From positions 5,770,545 to 5,834,544 of the forward strand of contig NC_088790.1 of assembly GCF_949628265.1 (NCBI RefSeq): 64,000 nt of DNA, given 5' to 3'. Below the pieces are notes generated by a model, which saw only the letters and a program-made list of their open reading frames with translations, made no database searches and was not told the origin of the DNA. Positions 56,853-64,000 of this stretch are shown one piece after another. The first letter of the stretch is position 1. Each line of letters starts with the position of its first letter. Both the position numbers and the translations under genes were made by a program. The stretch is from Cloeon dipterum. Taxonomy: Eukaryota; Arthropoda; Insecta; Ephemeroptera; Baetidae.

Positions 56853-59103
56853 ATGGAGGCGGCCCTCGGACGAATCGTGAGGCTGCTGCCCCGCGAGTTG
56901 ACCCTTTGCTTTGCATACGGATCGGGGGTGGTTCGGCAAGCGGGACAGACTGGGCCGAAGGTTCTCGACGTGGTGGTCGCGGCGCCAAACGCTTTGCTCT
57001 TCCACTTGGAAAACATGCGGCTCAACCCGCACCACTACTCCTCGGTGCGGCACTTTGGGCCGGGGCTGGCCGCCCGGGTGCAGGAGTCGGGCGCCGCCGG
57101 CCTCTACTACAACACCCTGCTACCCTTGGGAAACAGCGAAGGCCGCATGTTTAAATACGGCGTCGTGTCGGCGCCCACCCTGATCGGCGACTTGCTCGAT
57201 TGGAACGCCCTGTACCTTGCCGGACGCTTGCACAAGCCCGTCTCCCTTCTCAAGGAGCCCGAGGCGCCGGACTTGGCCAGGGCGTTGCGGCAGAACCTCC
57301 ACAGCGCCCTTCACGCCGCCCTCTTGCTGTTGCCAGAGACTTTTTCTGGTATACATATTTTAATAGAAGGGCTTTGAGTTTTAGACGGTCGATTTTTTTC
57401 TGATTGCGACCTCCTGATCGTCATGGGAGGATCACAGCGCACAAAACATACATATTTAAGCTAATCAAACCAATTTTGAAACTGTCTGAATGAATAGCAA
57501 GGAAAAGTGCATGCATAGTTACATTACGCGTTTCGCGTCAGTAAATTTTCTTGTGATTTATTTTTCTGTTGAACTTTTTTTTAGCCTGCAATTATTCTTG
57601 ATCAGTTTCCAAGTAAAATTATTTTTTCATCACATTCGATAGTTAGTTTGGTTGTCAATTTTACAATTTTTAGACGTATTTTGTTTTCTTTTGGGCAAAC
57701 ATTTTAAATTATTCTTTCTCTTTCCAACTATCGATCAGATCAAAAGACTAGGAAAGATTTGACCAGCCGGTTTCCCGGTTGGTTTTCCAGCATTTGGGTT
57801 TTCCGGGTTTTTTCAATTTTTATTGAAAAAATTTCTAGATACTACAAAATATAAATTTGCAACTCTTAAAATACATATATTCCAATGAAACAAAATTTAA
57901 TTTTTCACGGGTAAAGTTTATTAAGTCGGCTAAATTTCAAATGCATTTGAAATAAAATTTTGATGCCCTTTTGAAAACCTTTGAAAATCGAGAAAATGAA
58001 CATTTTTATGTATATTCTCACGCCTGGCAAACACCTGCGGTAAAATCTGGACTTGACTGGTTTTATCCAGTGTCATGGTCTTTTCCAGGAAAATGCTGCC
58101 TTTTTCAAACAATGGAAAAAACTCATGCTGTCCGTTTTGGACAAGTGTTTAAAAATCCTGATCAAGTTTGAGAATTTCTACGATTCTTTCAATCACAATT
58201 TTAAATTGCAATCAATTACATAACAATTTTGCAGTTTTGAAGATATTATTAATAAATTATCAAACTTAATTTCCTTTTTTAGCTTCACTTCGTGCATGCA
58301 GTAAAAGCATCCCTAAGAAAATGACTTTTTCATCAAAATTTTTACCAAAACGAATCCATTTCCACTTTAATTGGAAAAACGCGTAATTGGCTAAAATGAA
58401 ATGTCAAAAAAGCCGGCTTAGTAACCGTTTGAATCTGTCTATTTTACACAGACTTAAAACAGTCAAAAAAAATAGGGGATTATTTCCTGAGAGAAAAAAA
58501 AACGTCTAAAATTCACAGCCCTGTCCGAAACTTGAGTAGTGTTAAACTTTACGCGATTTTGCAGAAAAGGAACTGTACATGGCAATAACAAACTTATCTT
58601 ACGACGGCGATTTTCGAATGATCGTTGGCGAGAACCCCAACAAGGTCAAGAACATCGTCGAAGGCCAGATGGAGCTCTTTAGCCAGCTGTACGCGCCAGT
58701 CGTGGCTGCTCAATCGAATTATGTTGAGATCTCGAACGGTACAACATATATCTTATTTTGTTGTTGTTCCGCATCATTCATTGCGTTTGCCATTGAAGGT
58801 GAAGGGTGCCAAGACACTAGTGCCACAGGAAAGCTGTACCATCTGACCCAGCTTCCGAGAATGCCTCAGGTGCTCTTAGCTCGTAATTGGAACCAGCAGT
58901 CGAGGAGGAAGCTGGACTCGGAGGACACGCTGCTCGCCCTTGCTCACAGTGCAGACACTGACATTGCCTTGAGAAAAGTGCTGAGACAGATAGTGTGGAA
59001 TTCTAGTGTTGGGCAGGCATTGAAAGGCATCATCACAGCAGGGCCAATCAAGTCGATCAAATATTCCATGGCCAAAATAGCAAAGATGTGGCAGAAAAAT
59101 TAG
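56853..59103 (+). CDS. TAMM41: Mitochondrial CDP-diacylglycerol synthase Tam41
   Basis: The exons are 56853-57348, 58565-58738 and 58799-59103 (324 residues after removal of a 60-base second intron). Tam41 makes CDP-diacylglycerol from phosphatidic acid and CTP on the matrix side of the inner mitochondrial membrane, the first committed step to cardiolipin. The nucleotidyltransferase core is visible: FAYGSGVV (20-27), the acidic strand VLDVVVA, NPHHYS, YYNTLLPL, KYGVVSAPTLIGDLLDW, LYLAGRLHKPV and LSYDGDFRMIVGENPNKVKNIV. The second intron has donor AACG|GTACAA and a weak acceptor ATTGAAG|GTGAAG. Its length is divisible by three and it has no stop, so retention would insert 20 mostly hydrophobic residues. 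The ATG at 56853 is the only in-frame ATG upstream of the conserved block. An upstream in-frame GTG-containing extension exists but lacks an ATG. Confidence 0.93.
57349..58564 (+). other. TAMM41 intron 1
   Basis: Donor TTTTCTG|GTATAC and acceptor GATTTTGCAG|AAAAGG, phase 1. AT-rich. A GGTTTCCCGGTTGG / GGGTTTTCCGGG segment near 57770-57810 is the only distinctive content. Confidence 0.85.
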
Positions 59104-59309
59104 ATAGATTAGACAGACTGAATATTCAATTAATTGTTATGTTATTAAAACGTTGATATCTTAAATAATGTTTTATTCAGTAATCTTAAGAAAATTTCAA
59201 TGCTAACTTAAGGATCCGTATGCAAAGCATAAGGGTGAGTTAAAACACCCTTTTTTCTCCCATCAGAAGATAAAGAGAATCTCTAATACAAATTTGTTTT
59301 CAGATTAAA

Positions 59310-61419
59310 ATGAGCAAAAACGTGATTGGTCCTGCTCTGCCTCCTGGCTTTGGAGGCTCCAAAGATGAAGATTCCAGCTCTTCTGAGGAAATGATAGGGC
59401 CCAGCCTGCCCACCACCAGTCAAATTGGACCAGTTTTTCCACCCTCCGTGACCAAAGAGAGCGAATCGGACAGTGAAGAGTCTTTTGACGGCATCGAACT
59501 TCACGATGAAGAGGATTTGCAAACGTCCGCTCAGTTTGGACCAGCGCTGCCGCCAGGCTATGGACAGAAGAAGGTGCTTGGCCCGTCACTTCCCCCTGGT
59601 CTGATTCCTACGACATTGCCTGAATCTGAAAGTGATGACGACGATGCTGGCGTCATCGGCCCTAGGATACCGGGAAGCGAGGCTGACGACTCTCATTGGG
59701 CGAGGGTAGTCGCGGAAAGAGCGGAAAGGATGAAAAAGAAACTCACTGCCACAAAAGTAAGCTTGATTTAAGGATGAATAGTGTATTTCCAGAACTAGAA
59801 AAATTAGAAAAAAACTGGTATTGTATTTCCTTAATTTTTTTCAGATTTCCTAACAAGAACAAAAATTCCTGACTGGAATACATTTTTTTGCTCATTTCAA
59901 GATGAAGACACAGTTTTCCTCTTGAAGTATATTTTTTTAAAACAGAATATCCATCATTTTTGCAAATTTTGGCTCTAATTAACTGTCAGTACAGTGTTAG
60001 TAATTAAATTTAAATTCTTTTAATCCAAGAGAGATATGATATAATATTTTACTTTTTCGCTACATTATTTTTATATTTATATACGATGTTGGGGTAATTT
60101 AAAGGTGTCAATCACCAGGTTTCGCGCAAACCATTTATTAGCCTCTCCTCGCTAAGCAGGATGAAATCTAAAAAAAATTGGCTCTACTAGGGCTCACAAA
60201 ATTATAATTATCTCGAGTTGTAATGAAGCTATAACCACACACTGCGCTAAATCATGCCTGCAACTTTTATACTTGCATTTATATGTGATTTTTGAGTATA
60301 TATTTCAAATTTGATTATTCTCATGAAGGTTATCTCTTTGGATTTTTTCTAAGTATTGGATAAAATGTTTTGCCCAAGTTTTTATAGCTTTTCTAAAAAT
60401 TTTTGCGATGGAGGAACCTGCAGTTTTCGAGTTGCAGAGGTTAAAAGGTTGAAAAGGGCATTTTTTAGTTCTAGTGAATAGAGAGAACATCAAAATTGCA
60501 GTATCTGTTGATTTTTACCTTTGGAACATACTTTGAGTCACCCCTGAGGTCAGACAAGACCATCAAAACAAGTAAGAAATCGAACTCGAGCGTCAGGGTG
60601 GCCCTCAAGAGATCGATTGATCTATATTACTATATTCCCACATGTGGCCACTTTAATTACACCTCACGTGCTCTGCATTAGTTCAATCTGAAATATTTTC
60701 ACACCACTGGAACGGCCAAGTCGAAATCTTTCAGAAAATGTTCAATTCGATCCAGATTTGACCCTTGTAGCACCTCAAATGTACCTAAGAGTCAAGATTG
60801 TGGGCACATTAGGGCATTTCCTGAGCACCCTGGTAGTTTCCAATGGGCTGAATTAATTAATCATCTTATAAATTCGTTAGACAATATTTCTCCTTTCCCT
60901 CATTGAGTAACACTGAAGAATTATTATTTTTTATGCTGATTAATTTTGTTTCAGGACGACAAAGTGGCACGAGAGAGCTGGATGTTGGAGCTACCAAAGG
61001 ACAGATCAGGCCTGCTCGGCCTGGATGCGCGGCAGTTCAGGAAAAACGCCGCCCCTGACAAATCGGCAGACAACTCTGGTTGGACGGACACGCCAGAAGA
61101 CAAATTGAGGAAAGAAAAAGGAGGGCCCAGTGTTGCTAAAGTGGATTTAAAGGAGGAACTTACCGAAAAACTAATTGCAAAGAGGGACAAAGAAATGGCC
61201 AAGATGGCCAAAGCGCACAAGAGAGAATCCAAGTCTCTGTTAGATTTGCACAAGGAAAAATCTAAAAAGTCAAAGAAAGATGATGGTGAACGTCAAATGT
61301 TTGACAGAGACCGAGACTTGCAAGTGAATCGTTTTGACGAAGCGCAGAAAAAGTCTGCAATAAATAAAGCGAAATTCCTTGACGACCGCTTTTCCAGAGG
61401 CCACCAAAAGTTTCTGTAA
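59310..61419 (+). CDS. GPALPP1: GPALPP motifs-containing protein 1 (DUF3752)
   Basis: Two exons (59310-59756, 60955-61419) join in phase 0 to 303 residues. The N-terminal half carries six variants of the GPALPP motif (IGPALPPG, IGPSLP, IGPVFPP, FGPALPPG, LGPSLPPG, IGPRIPG) among acidic Ser-rich stretches such as SESDSEES. The C-terminal half is the conserved domain: RESWMLELP, GLLGLDARQFRKN, NSGWTDTPEDKLRKE, a Lys-rich helix, and VNRFDEAQKKSAINKAKFLDDRFSRG. The molecular function is poorly known; the family is nuclear and has been linked to spliceosomal material. An acceptor (GTTTTCAG at 59297-59304) six bases before the ATG shows a spliced 5' UTR. The start is 206 bases after the TAMM41 stop, so promoter or UTR may overlap the TAMM41 3' end. 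Confidence 0.93.
59757..60954 (+). other. GPALPP1 intron
   Basis: Donor ACAAAA|GTAAGC and acceptor TTTTGTTTCAG|GACGAC. AT-rich with no further feature recognised. Confidence 0.85.
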
Positions 61420-63035
61420 CTTTGTATTTAAAACCGTTCATTTTTTGTACCATCGATTGTAATAAAGTTCACTATCAATCACCGTCATAAATATTGCTAG
61501 TAATTTGTAAAACCCAAATAGGTCGAAATATTAAATATCTTAAATGTGATTTATGTGTATTGATGCATTAATATGCGGACTTGAATAGGGTAAATAGTTA
61601 AATTCCAGATTATGCAAATTTCTCAAAATATTTAGTGGTTTACAGTTTTTATTGATGATTTTTTGGCTGAGTTTGATTCCTCTCGTCGCGATCTATCAAA
61701 AAGTGTGCGAATAATGAGGTTAATTCTCCTACTAATCAAAATTTTGCTGTATAAAATTTGAAATTCTGTTTTATACACGAAAATATGTGGAAATTCGCAT
61801 CACCAAATCAGTTTCTAAAAGTATCATCAAACTAGACATTCTAATATTCGATTCCCTTTACAAATACACCAATTATTGCTGTGTCAAAATCAACTTTTTC
61901 CAGGAAATTCATCCCACGAGAAAGGAGGGCGAAATCAACCCATAAATTAGGGGTAACAACGGACAAATTTGTTTTATAGTTAGCGTTTTTGTGAGGTATT
62001 ATTAAGGCAAAATCCAAGCAGAATGGGTTTTTGAAAAATTGTAATTTTGTTAAGTGGAAAATTTCCACGTCTATAAATATTAAAAAATTGCGAATATAAA
62101 AAAACTAAGGTGGGCACAACTCCAATTTTTTAACATGATTTGACTTCTTAGTTGGGCTATATATCTTGATTGATATTTTGAGCCATAAAATACTATTTTT
62201 TGTAGTTATAAACACATTTTTCAATTCGAATGTCGTGGGGTCTCCTGATGTGACTTGGGTGACAAAATATATGACCAATTGAAAGTACTGAACGAAACAT
62301 AGTTGAATGGGTTTTTTTTGTCCGAGTCTCTATATAGGCGAAGTCATATATTATGCTGTCGAAAAAACACGACTTTTCCAAAATATCAACTTTCAATTCC
62401 AAGCGGATGGGGGTTTGAGCCTACTATGGTTCATTTTAAAGCCTCCAGAAATAGGGCTAGTTGCTACCAAAATTTTAGGCAAATTAGCCGACCCCTGCCA
62501 ATAGTAGGGAGACAGTGCTCGCCGCTTGAAATACATGCAAACCTTGGAGCTGATTTTCTCGTAAATTTAAGCAGTACTTGTTGATGGATCCAATTTTCGG
62601 AATGATTTTATTTCCCGTAATTTTTAGGCACACCGATCCTCTTTAAAACACGTAGATAGCTGTTATGCAACCAGCAGGGGCGGAGCGACGAGCGGATTGC
62701 CTACCTCAGCCAACTGCAGGCGCAACAGAAGGCGCGCCCCAGCCTTCAAGCAATTTCATTGCCAAGTAAAAAGCGATTGAAGATCGACGGATCTGTGCAG
62801 CGTATTGAGCATTGCAAATAAAAGCACTATAACGTTGCGAATCTTTGCACGCGATTGCTGACGGGTGTTGAGCCAGAGCGTGAAAGTTGCGAGAGTGAGG
62901 GTGTTCGAGTGTGTGGCCGCGGCGCCGGCATTGGTAGAGGAGGCGCCCGGGGCGGAGCACGGAGGCGGGGTCGGGGGCGAGCGACAGGAACTTTCTTCGC
63001 CCTGGGCTCTGCAGTCAGAGGCCGTGTTGACAGGC
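61420..63035. other. GPALPP1 3' end, repeat fragment and GC-rich 5' region of the next gene
   Basis: A polyadenylation signal AATAAA for GPALPP1 is at 61461-61466, 42 bases past the stop. A fragment of repeat family A lies at about 61640-61735 (TCTCGTCGCGATCTATC, GCGAATAATGAGGTTAATTC). From about 62680 the sequence becomes GC- and CpG-rich up to the ATG at 63036, as in a promoter plus 5' UTR. Confidence 0.55.
61461..61466 (+). promoter_or_regulatory. Polyadenylation signal of GPALPP1
   Basis: AATAAA in TGTAATAAAGTTC, 42 bases after the stop codon, in a typical short 3' UTR. Confidence 0.8.
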
Positions 63036-63081
63036 ATGGAGCAGCACCACCTGTGGGCCACCCCCGTGCGTCAGATGGAGG
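63036..63081 (+). CDS. Candidate first coding exon of a gene running off the window
   Basis: ATG at 63036 (CAGGCATGGAGCAG) opens 15 codons (MEQHHLWATPVRQME) and meets a consensus donor, GGAGG|GTGAGTTGG, in phase 1. It follows about 350 bases of GC-rich sequence that is open in the same frame but has no in-frame ATG. The segment is too short to identify; downstream exons would be beyond 64000 or in the AT-rich tail. Confidence 0.45.
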
Positions 63082-64000
63082 GTGAGTTGGTTCAGAGTTT
63101 TCGCTCGAGCTTCTTGCGTTCGTTCTCCGCTGCGGCTCCAACAATTTTCAATTTTGCAATGAGTCATTGTGTTGTGCGAGGAAATTTTTGTTTTGTTATA
63201 GAAACGCCATTAGTTTCAAGCAGGTATATATCTGATTTTTCTAAATTTTGAATTTTCACAAAAGCTATATATCGGCGAGTTTGGCACTGTCCAAAATTTT
63301 TTAAGTAATCCAACGTGTGTGTGTGTGTGTTACCCTGCTTTTGCTACTAAACTTTTTCCTCTTAAAAACTTCATTTGATCCAAAAGAAAACATTTTAAAT
63401 TTAGAAACAAATCTTTTCCGAGTAATCTATACGCACTCAAAACGCGTAAAGCAAAATTTAAATTTAAGAGGTTGTAGAGTTTGGGAAATAATATTCGAGG
63501 GTTTTATGTTGCGTCATTGATTTGCGCAATTTAATTAAAAGCAGCATTTTTGGTGAGGATGATATATTTTATAAACTAATATTTAAAAAAAGTGCTACAG
63601 TGGAGGTTCTTTGACGCACTTAGTTGTATTTTTAGCTTCGTTTCAAAATTTTCGTACAATTTGAGAGAGGAGCAGTTGTTTCGTTTCTATTCAAGTCTCT
63701 AGAAGCAACCCCAGTTTAAACTCAAAAATCTAATTACCATAACATATGATTTCATTTGGGGGTTGGAAATGGAGTAATAAATATACATAAATGGAGGGAG
63801 ACGCATCTTTTTTCGTCTGGAATGATTGATGCGATGATAACGAGCCGCGTGTCCTAATTAGCGGCACCTCGTTAGCACGCTAAATAGCTCTCTCTGCTCG
63901 GTCCTTCTTCCAATCTTTCTCTCCGATGCAACAGACAGAAAAATTAAAAAGTAATTTGGTTTATTTTTTGTTATTTTAAGAAATTTTGAGGAATGTTTTT
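63082..64000. other. AT-rich tail, probably intron
   Basis: No exon recognised. A short (GT)n run lies at about 63315-63330. If the 63036 exon is real, this is the start of its first intron. Confidence 0.45.

Noticed and set aside
56906-57403. Alternative GC-rich frames over TAMM41 exon 1
   Set aside because: They are shifted-frame shadows; the TAMM41 frame holds all the conserved motifs.

Overview
The window is nuclear DNA from an animal, most likely an insect or another arthropod. The evidence is AT-rich intergenic sequence, spliced genes with GT-AG introns (many only 50-300 bases long), a pickpocket-type DEG/ENaC channel and a single-exon FoxB gene. I cannot name the order or species. There is no sign of prokaryotic or viral organisation.

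Layout. A FoxB transcription-factor gene lies on the minus strand at 1530-2357. A repeat-rich stretch follows, including a complete non-autonomous hAT-type element at 5990-7465 bounded by an 8-base target-site duplication. A 13-exon cullin gene, closest to CUL2 and strongly diverged, lies on the minus strand at 10966-13964. From about 14 to 37 kb the window is gene-poor. It holds dispersed repeats, a (GA)n tract, a tRNA-like Pol III element, an inverted-repeat element at about 34 kb and one GC-rich open exon at 28257-28796 that I do not recognise.

From 37 kb the window is gene-dense: a repulsive guidance molecule (RGM) gene (37194-39926, +); a CFAP53/CCDC11-like ciliary coiled-coil gene (40730-42786, +) with a palindromic RFX X-box just upstream; a pickpocket channel (42783-45514, -) whose stop codon overlaps that of the CFAP53-like gene by two bases; a locally duplicated locus with a Gln-rich exon (46.7-50.4 kb); eIF4H (50777-53660, +); a 2-kb foldback element with 102-bp terminal inverted repeats (54720-56725); TAMM41 (56853-59103, +); GPALPP1 (59310-61419, +); and a candidate first exon of a further gene (63036-63081, +).

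Five multi-exon models (cullin, RGM, CFAP53-like, pickpocket, eIF4H) and two shorter ones (TAMM41, GPALPP1) were joined by hand at GT-AG junctions. Each gives a continuous frame whose summed length is divisible by three and matches the usual family size. Each window contains unrelated cellular functions (transcription, ubiquitin ligation, BMP/axon guidance, cilia, sodium channel, translation, mitochondrial lipid synthesis). Apart from the tail-to-tail CFAP53-like/pickpocket pair and the close TAMM41-GPALPP1 spacing, nothing suggests shared operon-like function.
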